Assembly (NCBI GenBank): GCA_003565775.1
Contig: PXAT01000044.1
Coordinates: forward strand, 1-64,000
Origin: Ectothiorhodospiraceae bacterium
GTDB taxonomy: Bacteria; Pseudomonadota; Gammaproteobacteria; Nitrococcales; Aquisalimonadaceae
DNA: 64,000 nucleotides
Direction: 5' to 3'
The position numbers were made by a program, and so were the translations under genes. The notes under the pieces are model-generated. The model did no database searches, was not told where the DNA came from, and worked only from the letters and a program-made list of their open reading frames with translations. Below, piece by piece: positions 1 through 8,491 of this stretch (its first letter is position 1; the number at the start of each line of letters is the position of its first letter).

Positions 1-3
1 CGT

Positions 4-198
4 CTAGACGAGGCTGATCAGCAGGATCACGAACAGCACCACCAGCGCCATCGGAATCAGGGCGCCGCGCCAGTCCTTTTCCTCCTGCTCCTTCGCCCGC
101 TGCATGGACTGCCGGATCCCCGGCATGAACAACATCACCGCCAGAATGGCGATGCCACCCAGTAGCAGGATTTCCCAGGTCGCCATTTCCGAACCCAT
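4..198 (-). CDS. small two-helix membrane protein, unknown function
   Basis: Short hypothetical protein of 64 residues with two hydrophobic stretches, about residues 7-26 and 46-63. A charged linker rich in K, E and R (about 28-44) lies between them, so it probably forms a helical hairpin in the inner membrane. The start at 198 is preceded by AAGGGAA at suitable spacing on the minus strand. An internal ATG at 186 is possible but has a poorer site. I do not recognise a family. It is divergent from the 283..441 membrane peptide, and the intervening 84 bases must hold both promoters. Confidence 0.55.
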   Translation of the reverse strand: MGSEMATWEILLLGGIAILAVMLFMPGIRQSMQRAKEQEEKDWRGALIPMALVVLFVILLISLV

Positions 199-282
199 GC
201 CTTGTTTCCCTTCGTGTCTGCCGGCGGCGTGACGGGTACGGTAGCCTGACCATGGACAGGACGTCGATATGAGAATGGGGCT

Positions 283-441
283 ATGGACTGGATATACCCG
301 CTGATCCTTGTTGCCGCCGCTCTTGTGGTGTTCTCGGTGCTGACCAGCCTGGTCGCCTTCCGTTTCGGTGCTCCGCTGCTCCTGGTTTTTCTGGCCATTG
401 GCCTGGTTGCCGGCTTTCTGATTGGTGTCATCGCCATCTGA
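283..441 (+). CDS. 52-residue membrane peptide resembling the N-terminus of CPA1 Na+/K+-H+ antiporters
   Basis: A complete short frame from ATG 283 to TGA 439-441. Nearly all of it is hydrophobic and would make two transmembrane helices. The middle, with a FGAPLLLVFLAIG run, strongly resembles the first helices of NhaP2/CvrA-type antiporters, where a 'LG.PLLL.FL.iGml.G' pattern is typical. Nothing antiporter-like follows: the frame stops and the P-II-like gene starts 47 bases later. It may be a real two-helix partner of that P-II protein or the stump of a deleted antiporter. The weak site upstream (GAGAATGGGG) leaves expression uncertain. Confidence 0.5.
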   Translation: MDWIYPLILVAAALVVFSVLTSLVAFRFGAPLLLVFLAIGLVAGFLIGVIAI

Positions 442-488
442 TACGCTTCAGAGGATAGATGTCGCGGATGCCGGAATCCGGAGGAAGG

Positions 489-848
489 ATGAATTTCAAG
501 CTCATCATGGTGTTTGTCGACGAGGGCAAGGCCGAACAGGTGCTGGACAGTGCGCGTCTTGCCGGCGCCACCGGCGCGACCATCATCGGCAATGCCCAGG
601 GGCAGGGGCTGGACCGGCGTTTCGGTCTGTTCGGACTCGAAGTCTTCGGCTTGCGGACCGTCATCATGCTTCTGGTGGAGGCCCGCCGTGCCGCCGCCGT
701 GATGGATGCGATTACCGAGTCCGGGGGACTGGACGAGACGGTCGAGACCGGGGTCGCCCTGGAACTGGACGTCGCGCGGGCCACCGGATTGCGGGAACAT
801 ATCGATCTGCTGCAGCGCGAACATCCGCTTGATTCCGACCCTGGCTGA
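489..848 (+). CDS. P-II family (GlnB/GlnK-like) signalling protein
   Basis: Predicted 119-residue P-II-like regulator. The body begins MNFKLIMVFVDEG, a typical first beta strand. It continues with an AGATGATIIGNAQGQG segment, where P-II proteins have their small-loop glycines, and ends with an ETGVALELDV strand like the GTGI.F.i.V strand of P-II folds. The long T-loop and uridylylation tyrosine of GlnB are not evident, so it is probably a divergent paralogue used with a membrane transporter. The ATG at 489 was preferred to 459 because GGAGG ends four bases upstream and the family alignment starts there. It follows the antiporter-like peptide and may form an operon with it. Confidence 0.8.
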   Translation: MNFKLIMVFVDEGKAEQVLDSARLAGATGATIIGNAQGQGLDRRFGLFGLEVFGLRTVIMLLVEARRAAAVMDAITESGGLDETVETGVALELDVARATGLREHIDLLQREHPLDSDPG

Positions 849-867
849 TCTCGTCCCTGCCTGCGAA

Positions 868-1023
868 AGCCGGCCCAACCCGAAGGGCCCGGCCGGTTTT
901 GGCCCCTGGCGGTGTTGCGCCACCGGCCCGGTAGCTCGGGCTACCGAACCGGCACCGCGCCTTGCCAGATGACCAAAACCGGTCTCGGGCGCAGACGCGG
1001 GAATGAATCAGTGTTTCCTTAAA
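868..1023 (+). repeat. element A, right-hand half only
   Basis: Partial copy of the intergenic repeat described for 4306..4580. It holds the second internal stem-loop (a GGTTTTGGCCCCTGG arm pairing with the later CCAG..GACCAAAACC arm) and the right terminal arm ending GTGTTTCCTTAA. The left arm and first stem-loop are missing. The terminal TTA doubles as the TAA stop of the minus-strand PagL-like gene. The 20 bases between the P-II gene and this copy show nothing else. Confidence 0.85.
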
Positions 1024-1576
1024 GGAATCGCCATTCGATCATCAGTGATGCCACGTCGATCCCGGGGTTGGGCTTTTCCCGGCTGCCGTTGGAGGAATGC
1101 GAGATGCGCGCGATGATGGCGCCGGTGCGCGTCTCGCCGAGCCAGAATCCGAGCCCGGCGTGGGACCGGAACTGGAGGCCGCTACCCCAGGCGTTGCCGT
1201 CCAGCCGGCGCTTGTCGATGACGATCAGGCCGGTGCCCAGTTCGGCAAAGAACGGCCCCTCGTGGCCGAGATCGGTTCGCGCGTAGCCGCGCAGCCCGCC
1301 TTCCCAGATGCCGCTGCCGCCACTGTCGGCGAAATAGCGTCCGACAGAGCCCTCTACATGCAATCGCGTCGCCAGCCCCTGGTCGGCAAACAGTGTGCGC
1401 CAGATCGGCGCCGCGACGTTGATGCGCACCAGGTTGGCGCGGCCGTTCCACTCGCGGCCAAGCTCGAGGCCGGCCCGGATCTCGGTGTCCGCCAAGGCTG
1501 TCGGCGTCAGCGCGAAAAGCAGGCCGAAGATCATCAGGCGCAAAAGGTGCCGCGGCCGCGTTATCCAGTACATCAT
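1019..1576 (-). CDS. pagL: PagL-like lipid A 3-O-deacylase (acyloxyacyl hydrolase family)
   Basis: Outer-membrane beta-barrel enzyme that would remove the 3-O-linked acyl chain from lipid A. A signal peptide ending ALTPTALA precedes a mature protein that starts DTEIRAG and ends in aromatic-terminated strand EWRFL, as porin-like barrels do. The catalytic H-x-S motif appears as HSSN near the C-terminus. The acidic residue that should lie 12 residues after the catalytic Ser is Asp (GID) rather than the Glu of Pseudomonas PagL. The start was set at 1576 (MMYW..) because upstream residues are charged and not signal-like. The stop codon lies inside the end of a repeat element. Divergent from the GNAT/C39 gene. 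Confidence 0.8.
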   Translation of the reverse strand: MMYWITRPRHLLRLMIFGLLFALTPTALADTEIRAGLELGREWNGRANLVRINVAAPIWRTLFADQGLATRLHVEGSVGRYFADSGGSGIWEGGLRGYARTDLGHEGPFFAELGTGLIVIDKRRLDGNAWGSGLQFRSHAGLGFWLGETRTGAIIARISHSSNGSREKPNPGIDVASLMIEWRFL

Positions 1577-1739
1577 TGATTGGTCGATCCCGGCAGAGTG
1601 GTGATCCCGGCGAGCGGGTTGTTTTTGTCGGTTCAGGGCGACTATAACGCCGCCCCGTCGCATCCTTGTCAAGCCGACGGCCCTTGCCGAGCGTGCTGAA
1701 GCGGATGCAGGGAGCGGAGTCGCAGCTTATGATGCGGGC

Positions 1740-2846
1740 ATGATCCGCGCCGCGACCTCCGCCGATATTCCGGCTCTGCACCAGATGGAGCAGCGTTGCT
1801 TTCAGGGCGACCGGATCGGCACCCGCAGCTTCCGCTATCTGATCTCCCGTGCCCACGCCCGGGTGCTGGTCTCCGAGTCGGCCGGCAGCCTGCAGGGTTA
1901 TGTCGTGGTGCTGTTTCGGCGCGGCGTCTCCATGGCTCGGCTCTATTCCATCGCCGTCGACGAAACCGCCCGTGGTCAGGGAGTCGCCGCGCATCTGGTG
2001 GGCGCCGCGGAGCAGGCCGCCCTGGACGAGGGCGTGGTTGAAATGCGACTCGAGGTGCGACAGGACAACACCGCCTCGCAGCAGCTGTTTCGCGGCCTCG
2101 GGTACCGGCCGTTCGGGACCTACGCCCGGTATTACGAGGACGCGGCGGATGCCCTGCGCTATCACCGCTACCTGACGCCGGCGCGGCCGCCGACCCTGGC
2201 TGCCATGCCGTACTACGCGCAGACACTGGACTTCACCTGCGGTCCGGCCTGTCTGATGATGGCCATGAACAGTCTGCAGCCGGGTTGCACCATGGACCGT
2301 CGGCTCGAACTGCGCCTTTGGCGCGAGTCCACCACCGTCTTCATGACCACCGGTCATGGCGGCTGCGGGCCTCATGGACTGGCCCTGGCAGCCCATCGAC
2401 GGGGATTTCCGGTCAGCCTGCTGCTGGCCAGCGAGGGGCCCCTGTTCCTGTCGTCGGTGCGCAGCAGCCGGAAGCGGAGCGTGATGCAACTGGTGCAGGA
2501 GGATTTCATCGAGGAAGCGACCGAGCAGGGCATCGCCCGGACCATAGCGCCGGTGCGGCCGCAGGATCTGGCGGCCGCGCGGGAGCAGGGTACGGTGCCG
2601 CTGGTACTGATCAGTTCTTTCCGCCTTTACGGCGAGAAGTCCCCGCACTGGGTGGTCATGAACGGCATGGACGAGCGCTTCGTCTACCTGATGGACCCGT
2701 TTGTCGACGAGGCGGGTGGCCGCAGCACCACGGACTGCCTGAATATGCCGGTACCTGTCGCGGAATTCGATCGCATGGCCCGCTACGGCCGCAGCGGCGA
2801 GCAGGCCGCCGTGCTGGTTCGTTCACCGGAGCGACTCGATGCCTGA
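1740..2846 (+). CDS. GNAT acetyltransferase fused to C39-like cysteine peptidase
   Basis: A two-domain protein of 368 residues. Residues 1-145 are a RimI-like GNAT domain, with the acetyl-CoA motif DETARGQGVAAHLV and the NTASQQLF..LGY signature. Residues about 155-360 are a papain-like C39/DUF3335 domain, with the catalytic Cys in DFTCGPAC, His in SPHWVVMNG and Asp in LMDPF. This fusion is known next to RimK-like ATP-grasp ligases in proteobacteria and has been proposed, by comparative genomics only, to process and modify peptides. The next gene, which overlaps it by eight bases, is exactly such a ligase. The substrate is unknown. Confidence 0.85.
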   Translation: MIRAATSADIPALHQMEQRCFQGDRIGTRSFRYLISRAHARVLVSESAGSLQGYVVVLFRRGVSMARLYSIAVDETARGQGVAAHLVGAAEQAALDEGVVEMRLEVRQDNTASQQLFRGLGYRPFGTYARYYEDAADALRYHRYLTPARPPTLAAMPYYAQTLDFTCGPACLMMAMNSLQPGCTMDRRLELRLWRESTTVFMTTGHGGCGPHGLALAAHRRGFPVSLLLASEGPLFLSSVRSSRKRSVMQLVQEDFIEEATEQGIARTIAPVRPQDLAAAREQGTVPLVLISSFRLYGEKSPHWVVMNGMDERFVYLMDPFVDEAGGRSTTDCLNMPVPVAEFDRMARYGRSGEQAAVLVRSPERLDA

Positions 2847-4308
2847 CACCTTGATCGTGGTCGAGGACCGTCGCGACTGGAAACCGTATTACGCCAGCGA
2901 GCAGGTGGTGAGTGCCGATGACTATCTGTTCGGCACCAGCCTGGATGCGGTGGCCGGGACCCGCGTCATCAACCTCTGCCGGAGTTACAAGTACCTGTCT
3001 CTGGGCTACTACTGTTCGCTGCTCGCGGAAGCCCGTGGCCACCGCGTCATTCCCACGGTGCGCACGATCAATGATCTGAGTCACCGCGCCATGTACAGCC
3101 TCGAGACCGCCGACCTCGATGCGCTGCTGCAGCGCAAGCTGGATCGGGCCGGGGCGCCGCGGGACGGCCGCTTCACGCTGGACTGCTATTTCGGGCATCA
3201 CCCGGATCCGGCGCTGGCCGAGCTGGCGCAGCAGTTTTTCGAAGTGCTCAATGCGCCGTTGCTGCGCATCGAGTTCCGTCATCAGGGACGCTGGCGCTTG
3301 AGCAGCGTGCGCACGCTGCCACTGCATCGACTGAAGCCGGAGCAGGAGGATGCCTTTGCCGCCGGTCTCGATGCCTTCAGCCGGCATGTCTGGCGGCGGG
3401 CCCGGCCGCGTCGCAGCTACCGTTACGACATTGCGATCCTGCATGATCCGGCGGAAAAGCTGCCGCCATCCAATGCCCAGGCGCTGCGCAAGTTCGTCAA
3501 GGTCGGCAAACAGCTGGGGCTGGATACCGAACTGGTGACGCGGCGGGATTTCGCCCGCCTCGGCGAATACGACGCACTTCTGATCCGTGAGACCACGGCG
3601 ATCTCCGATCACACCTATCGCTTCGCGAAAAAAGCGGAAAGTGAAGGGCTGGTGGTGATGGATGATCCGGATTCCATTCTCCGCTGCACGAACAAGGTGT
3701 ACCTGTCCGAGCTGCTGCGCACCAGCCGTCTGCCGACGCCGGCCAGTCGCATTCTGCATCGCGGCCGGCCGGCCGACCTGCAGGCCGCTGCCGAGGCGCT
3801 CGGTTTTCCGCTGGTGCTGAAGATTCCCGACGGTTCGTTCTCGCGCGGCGTGATTCGGGTCGACCGCGAGGCGGATCTGCTGCCGTCGGCGGCGACTCTG
3901 TTCAAAAGCTCCGATCTGATCGTCGCCCAGGAATATCTCTACACCGAATATGACTGGCGGATCGGGGTGCTCAATCGCAAGCCGATCTTCGCCTGCCAGT
4001 ACTTCATGTCCGAAGGCCACTGGCAGATCGTCGAGCATGGCGCGGGTGGGAGCGTGCGCGAAGGCGGCGCGCGCACCATGGCCGCAGCCGATGCACCACG
4101 TTCCGTGGTGCAACTGGCCGTCAAGGCAGCCAATCTGATCGGTGACGGCCTGTACGGCGTCGATATCAAGCAGGCGCCGGAGCGGCAGGTGGTGATCGAG
4201 GTCAACGACAATCCGAACCTCGATGCCGGCATCGAGGATGCCTACCTCGGCGACGACCTCTACCGGCTGATTCTCGAAGAATTCCTGCGCCGGCTGGATC
4301 GACGTTAG
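2839..4308 (+). CDS. RimK-like ATP-grasp ligase with N-terminal RLAN domain
   Basis: Predicted amide-bond-forming ligase of 489 residues. The first about 150 residues (MPDTLIVVEDRRDWKPYY, then NLCRSYKYLSLGYYCSLLAE) match the RimK-like ATP-grasp N-terminal domain. The C-terminal half is an ATP-grasp fold with KIPDGSFSRGV as the glycine-rich ATP loop, VAQEYLYTEYDWRIGV, and the Mg-binding VIEVNDNPNLDAG. Such enzymes add amino acids, often glutamate, to protein or peptide tails. Translationally coupled to the GNAT/C39 gene. The TAG stop forms the first bases of the following repeat element. Confidence 0.85.
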   Translation: MPDTLIVVEDRRDWKPYYASEQVVSADDYLFGTSLDAVAGTRVINLCRSYKYLSLGYYCSLLAEARGHRVIPTVRTINDLSHRAMYSLETADLDALLQRKLDRAGAPRDGRFTLDCYFGHHPDPALAELAQQFFEVLNAPLLRIEFRHQGRWRLSSVRTLPLHRLKPEQEDAFAAGLDAFSRHVWRRARPRRSYRYDIAILHDPAEKLPPSNAQALRKFVKVGKQLGLDTELVTRRDFARLGEYDALLIRETTAISDHTYRFAKKAESEGLVVMDDPDSILRCTNKVYLSELLRTSRLPTPASRILHRGRPADLQAAAEALGFPLVLKIPDGSFSRGVIRVDREADLLPSAATLFKSSDLIVAQEYLYTEYDWRIGVLNRKPIFACQYFMSEGHWQIVEHGAGGSVREGGARTMAAADAPRSVVQLAVKAANLIGDGLYGVDIKQAPERQVVIEVNDNPNLDAGIEDAYLGDDLYRLILEEFLRRLDRR

Positions 4309-4580
4309 GGAGACGCTGATTTATTCGCACGTTCGCGTTGGCATTGCATTTTTTCGAGGCAAGGCGCGCTGCGCAGCGCCGCAGTCATTCTGCGGTCAAG
4401 CAGCGCAACACGGCATTCGGGGAAAATGCGATGCCAACCCCTTGGGGCTCGGCCGATCTTGGCCCCTGGCGGTGTTGCGTCGCCGACCCGGTAGCTGAGG
4501 CTGCCGAACCGGCACCGCGCCTTGCCAGGCTGCCAAACTCGACTCGAGCGCGAACGCGGGAATAAATCAGCGTCTCCTCA
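4306..4580 (+). repeat. element A, full-length copy (reference), forward
   Basis: Reference copy of a 275 bp intergenic element. Its ends are inverted repeats of about 31 bp (GGAGACGCTGATTTATTC.. and ..GAATAAATCAGCGTCTCC). Between them are two stem-loops. The first runs from GGCATTGCATTTTTTCG to GGGGAAAATGCGATGCC, with the core GCGCTGCGCAGCGC. The second runs from GATCTTGGCCCCTGGCGG to CCTTGCCAGGCTGCCAAACTC. No open frame is conserved between copies, so it is non-coding. It lies immediately after the ATP-grasp gene. Confidence 0.9.
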
Positions 4581-4837
4581 GGGGAAAAACTGGTGTTTTC
4601 CCGTGTTTTCGCCGCCGTGCGCCTCGCCTCGTGAGAAATGCGGACGACGACGCAGTCGTGTGAATCGATCAGTGTTTCCCTAACGGGTATGGAAGTCCTT
4701 GCAGCGGTTCCGGAGCCGGCGTCCGGCCGATCGGCATCGAAGTCACCCGTTGGGCTGCAGTCGGGGAAATGCGAACCGCAACGCAGGCGTGTAAATGGAA
4801 CGCATGACTACAGAATCGGGGTTTTCCTGATGGAGGG
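4581..4837. other. intergenic region with decayed element A ends
   Basis: About 260 bases without a gene. Positions 4615-4683 resemble the short right-hand form of element A: CGCCTCGCCTCGTGAGAAATGCGGACG, then a CAGTGTTTCCCTAA terminus. Positions 4764-4797 again resemble the GGGGAAATGCG..AACGCAGGCG part. They look like older, degraded insertions stacked next to the full copy. No convincing promoter for the transpeptidase gene was seen. Confidence 0.6.
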
Positions 4838-4843
4838 ATGGCC

Positions 4844-6502
4844 ATGGGCCGCAGGATCGCTGGATGGAGTCTGATGGCGCTGCTCGTGCTGCTGCCGTCG
4901 CTGGCGGCTGCCGACCTGCCCGAAGCGCTCCGTGACCGACTCGAGTCGATACCTCCCGATCAGCCCCTGATGGCCGGAGATCATCATGTGCCGGGTCCTG
5001 CTGCGGTGCGCCGTCTCTACGAGGAGCGTCTGTATCAGCCGATCTGGGTGGATGCCGAGGGTGATGTCGCGCGCGCCGACGAACTGCTGGACGTGCTGGC
5101 CGCAGCCGATAGCCACGGTCTGGATCGGGACGATTACGGTAACGGCGAGCTCGAGGCCCTGCTGGCGGCCCTGTCAGAGATCGATGATGCGCTGGCGATG
5201 CAGTTGCAGGTGGATCTGGAACTGCTGCTCAGCGGTGTCTGGATGCAGTACGGCAGTCATGCGCTGATGGGACGACTGAACCCGGAAACCACCGATCCCG
5301 AATGGGGTATCGATCGTCGTGGCGGGGATCTGCCGGCGCTGCTGCAGGCTGCGGACGAGGAAGATCGGCTGGCGGCCGCCCTGCACGAGCTGCTGCCGGC
5401 CGATGCCGGTTATCAGGGGCTGGTGCAGGCCCTGGCGGCCTACCGCGAAATCCGGCAGGCGGGCGGTTTCACGACGTTGCCCGAGGGGCCGACCCTGCGT
5501 CCCGGTGACGAGGGCGAGCGCGTTGCCCTGTTGCGCGAGCGTCTGCAACAGTCCGGCGACCTCGAGGCTGCCGGTGACGGCACGCTCGCGGACCGTTTCG
5601 ATGAGGCGCTGGCGGCCGGGGTGCGTGCCTTCCAGCGGCGTCACGGTCTGGACGAGGATGCCGTGGTCGGCGCCGCCACCCGGACAGCGCTCAATGTCAC
5701 GGCCACCGAGCGTGTCCACCAGATCGCGGTCAACCTGGAACGCTGGCGCTGGATGCCGCGGGATCTGGGCGAGCGGCATGTCCTGGTCAACATCGCCGGT
5801 TACGACATGCGCGTGGTGGATCAGGGCGAGCAGGTCATGCATCAGCGGGTGATCGTAGGGCGGGACTATCGGCAGACGCCGGTTTTCACCGGTCGCATGA
5901 CCTATCTGGTGCTGAATCCGTACTGGGAAGTGCCGAACAGCATTGCGGTCCGCGACATTCTGCCGCAACTCCGCCAGGATTCCGCCTACCTCGACCGGCT
6001 GGGCTTTCAGGTGCTGCGCGGCTGGGGCGCGCAGCAGGAACTGATCGACGGGCACGCCATCGACTGGGCGACGGTGCCGGCGCGCGGCTTTCCCTATCGA
6101 CTGCGCCAGAGCCCCGGGCCGCAGAATGCGCTCGGCCGCATCAAGTTCATGTTCCCGAACCGGCATGCGGTGTACCTGCACGATACGCCCAGTCGGGACC
6201 TGTTCCGGCGGGCCGATCGCGCCTTCAGTTCCGGCTGCATCCGGGTCGAACAGCCGGAGGCCCTGGCCGAACTGCTGCTGGATGATCCGCGCTGGGACCG
6301 GCGCGCGATCGATGCCGCCATCGCGCGGGGCGACGAGCGCACGGTGGTGCTGGCACGACCGGTACCGGTGCACCTGCAGTACATGACCGCCTGGGTGGAT
6401 GCCGAGGGACTGGTGCATCTGCGCCGGGATCTCTACAATCGTGACGCCCGCGTTGTCGACGCGCTGCAGACCCCGCCAGAGCTGTTGTCGGGCGGTTCCT
6501 GA
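4844..6502 (+). CDS. ldtD: L,D-transpeptidase, YcbB/LdtD family
   Basis: Periplasmic enzyme that makes 3-3 cross-links in peptidoglycan, 552 residues. A signal peptide (LMALLVLLPSLAAA) is followed by a helical scaffold region. A peptidoglycan-binding domain lies around residues 210-285 (LRPGDEGERVALLRERL ... AFQRRHGL). A YkuD catalytic domain follows, with NPYWEVP, HDTPSRDLF and the nucleophile in SSGCIRVEQP. The start was placed at ATG 4844 because GGAGGG sits six bases upstream. The ATG at 4838 abuts that site and is less likely. The next gene is a zinc M15-type peptidase, so both act on the same wall peptides. Confidence 0.92.
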   Translation: MGRRIAGWSLMALLVLLPSLAAADLPEALRDRLESIPPDQPLMAGDHHVPGPAAVRRLYEERLYQPIWVDAEGDVARADELLDVLAAADSHGLDRDDYGNGELEALLAALSEIDDALAMQLQVDLELLLSGVWMQYGSHALMGRLNPETTDPEWGIDRRGGDLPALLQAADEEDRLAAALHELLPADAGYQGLVQALAAYREIRQAGGFTTLPEGPTLRPGDEGERVALLRERLQQSGDLEAAGDGTLADRFDEALAAGVRAFQRRHGLDEDAVVGAATRTALNVTATERVHQIAVNLERWRWMPRDLGERHVLVNIAGYDMRVVDQGEQVMHQRVIVGRDYRQTPVFTGRMTYLVLNPYWEVPNSIAVRDILPQLRQDSAYLDRLGFQVLRGWGAQQELIDGHAIDWATVPARGFPYRLRQSPGPQNALGRIKFMFPNRHAVYLHDTPSRDLFRRADRAFSSGCIRVEQPEALAELLLDDPRWDRRAIDAAIARGDERTVVLARPVPVHLQYMTAWVDAEGLVHLRRDLYNRDARVVDALQTPPELLSGGS

Positions 6503-6524
6503 GCCTTGTGCGGAGATTGCGTGC

Positions 6525-7517
6525 TTGCGTTTTCTGCGTCCTGCCCTGTTGTTGATCGCGCTGCTCGCACTGCCCCTCGCAGCTGTCCAGTTGTTGACGG
6601 CGAGCAGCCAGGCGGCGGCAGCACCGGTCTACAGTCCGCAAACGCTGAGCTTCTCGGTCCGTGCCGGCGACGGCCTTATCATCCCGCATCGCATGTTCGC
6701 GCTGTTCCTGATGCCGGGAGAGGCGCTGGAGCTGAACATCTCGCGGGCGCGGGATGCGGATTATCGGGTGCTGGACGACGCGGCCCGCACACTGAGTACC
6801 GGGCGCCATCGCTGGCTTTGGCAGGCGCCGGAAAACCCGGGGCTTTATCCGCTGCGCATCGAGCGTCGCGATTCCGGTGAAGTGATGCAGCTCAATCTGT
6901 TCGTGCTGACGCCACGGCAGCAGAAGCAGGCCGGCGCGTTGAACGGCTATCAGGTGGGTCGTTACCCCAGCGAGCCCTTTCGCGGTCTGTCCGAGTACCA
7001 GCCGCCGGGCGGTTTTGTCGAAATGGACGAAACCCTGGCCAGGGTGCAGGTGGCGCCGCATTTCACCCTCGGGCAGTTTGCCTCGAAGCAGAGTGACGAC
7101 TATCCGAAATACCTGATTCTGGATGAACGCCTGTTGCTGTTGCTGGAGGAGATCCTGTACGCCGTGAATGCCGAGGGGATTCCGGCCAGCACGCTGCAGG
7201 TGCTGAGCGGTTTTCGCACACCCTGGTACAACGCGGCCATAGGCAACGGCGAGCACAGCCGCCATCAGTGGGGTGCGGCAGCCGATATCTATATCGACGA
7301 GCGCCGTCCCCACGGCCGCATGGATGATCTCACCGGTGACGGGCGTAGCGACATGCAGGACGCGCGGCGGCTTGCGGAGATTGTCGAACGGGTCAAGAAC
7401 CGGCAGGGGCCGATGAGTTACGTCGGCGGCGTCGGCCTGTACGGCCCCAGGCCCCATCGCGGCCCGTTCGTGCATGTCGACGTCCGCGGCTACGAAGCGC
7501 GCTGGGAATTCGAGTAG
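6525..7517 (+). CDS. M15-family (DUF882-like) zinc D,D-/L,D-carboxypeptidase
   Basis: Predicted periplasmic peptidase of about 330 residues. The N-terminus is a signal peptide (LLLIALLALPLAA). An N-terminal beta-rich region of unknown role is followed by an M15 catalytic domain beginning FTLGQFAS. It contains the SGFRTPWYN motif, the zinc ligands in SRHQWGAAADIYID and the late HVDVRG histidine. The start is uncertain: no ATG fits, and TTG 6525, with GGAG ten bases upstream, gives a clean signal peptide 22 bases after the transpeptidase stop. Context says it trims peptidoglycan stem peptides alongside LdtD. Confidence 0.8.
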   Translation: MRFLRPALLLIALLALPLAAVQLLTASSQAAAAPVYSPQTLSFSVRAGDGLIIPHRMFALFLMPGEALELNISRARDADYRVLDDAARTLSTGRHRWLWQAPENPGLYPLRIERRDSGEVMQLNLFVLTPRQQKQAGALNGYQVGRYPSEPFRGLSEYQPPGGFVEMDETLARVQVAPHFTLGQFASKQSDDYPKYLILDERLLLLLEEILYAVNAEGIPASTLQVLSGFRTPWYNAAIGNGEHSRHQWGAAADIYIDERRPHGRMDDLTGDGRSDMQDARRLAEIVERVKNRQGPMSYVGGVGLYGPRPHRGPFVHVDVRGYEARWEFE

Positions 7518-7540
7518 CGAAGGAATCGCTGATCCATTCT
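7518..7540. repeat. element A terminal remnant
   Basis: The 23 bases between two convergent genes contain AAGGAATCGCTGATCCATTC, a slightly decayed left end of element A (AAGGAAACGCTGATTTATTC). No internal stem-loop remains. Confidence 0.55.
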
Positions 7541-8338
7541 TCAGCCGCGCATGGCCGGTGTGCAGTGCGGCTGGATTTCCTTGAGCAGGTCATGGAACAG
7601 CTTCGGGCTGCCAGCCACGACATTGCCGTTCCTGATGTAATTCTCGCTGCCTTCGAAGTCGCCGATCATGCCGCCGGCCTCGCGGATGATCAGAGCGCCG
7701 GCCGCCACGTCCCAGGCGTTCAACCCGATTTCCCAGTAGCCATCCAGTCGTCCACTGGCGACATAGGCAAGATCCAGGGCCGCCGACCCGGCGCGACGCA
7801 GATCGCCGGCGCGCATGCAGACCGCCTCGAACATGCCCATGTAGGCCGGCATATGGCGCGGATGGCGGAACGGGAAACCGGTGCCGATCAGACGCCCCTC
7901 GATGCTGCGTCGTGCCGGCATGCGCAGGCGCTTGCCATCGAGCGTGGCGCCGCCCCCGCGGCTGGCGGCGAACAGTTCCTGGCGCACCGGATCATAGATC
8001 ACCCCGACCTCGAGGCGACCCCGGACCTGCAGGGCGATGGACACCGCATAGTGCGGGAAGCCGTGCAGGAAATTGGTGGTCCCGTCCAGTGGATCGATGA
8101 TCCAGACATGATCATTGTCACCCTGGCTACCGCTTTCCTCCCCGAGGAACTGATGATCCGGGTAGGCTTTCTGAATGACACCGATGATTTCCTGCTCGGC
8201 CATCCGGTCGACGTCGCTGACGTAATCGTTGAGCCCCTTCGCTTCAACCCGCAGGCGATCCAGCCGGTCGATATGGCGGGTAATGACATTCCCGGCTGAA
8301 CGGGCCGCCTTGACGGCGATATTGGCCATGGGGTTCAT
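7541..8338 (-). CDS. suhB: inositol-1-monophosphatase SuhB
   Basis: Mg-dependent, Li-sensitive phosphatase of the IMPase family, 265 residues. In enterics it also acts as a transcription antitermination factor. The metal site is visible as LGEESG, then IDPLDGTTNFLHG, and the C-terminal ligand as NAWDVAAGALI. The N-terminus MNPMANIAVKAARSAG matches the enteric start, so 8338 was chosen over upstream codons. Divergent from trmJ, the arrangement seen in enterics and pseudomonads. Confidence 0.93.
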   Translation of the reverse strand: MNPMANIAVKAARSAGNVITRHIDRLDRLRVEAKGLNDYVSDVDRMAEQEIIGVIQKAYPDHQFLGEESGSQGDNDHVWIIDPLDGTTNFLHGFPHYAVSIALQVRGRLEVGVIYDPVRQELFAASRGGGATLDGKRLRMPARRSIEGRLIGTGFPFRHPRHMPAYMGMFEAVCMRAGDLRRAGSAALDLAYVASGRLDGYWEIGLNAWDVAAGALIIREAGGMIGDFEGSENYIRNGNVVAGSPKLFHDLLKEIQPHCTPAMRG

Positions 8339-8491
8339 GCGAGCGAATCCTTGTCGCGGATGATCGAGAGGCCGGGCGTGCCCGGCCGCGGAAGGCGCGC
8401 AAGAATAGCAGGAAGCCCGGCGCCGTGTGAAACCGCGGGGCTTGCCGTACACTGACGGCCGTTTTCTTTCGCACCTCCCGGAATCCTCAAT

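Noticed and set aside
4306-4580. Short frames inside element A (for example starting MALHFFEARRAAQRR)
   Set aside because: They recur only because the DNA repeats; they are interrupted or shifted between copies and run in several frames.
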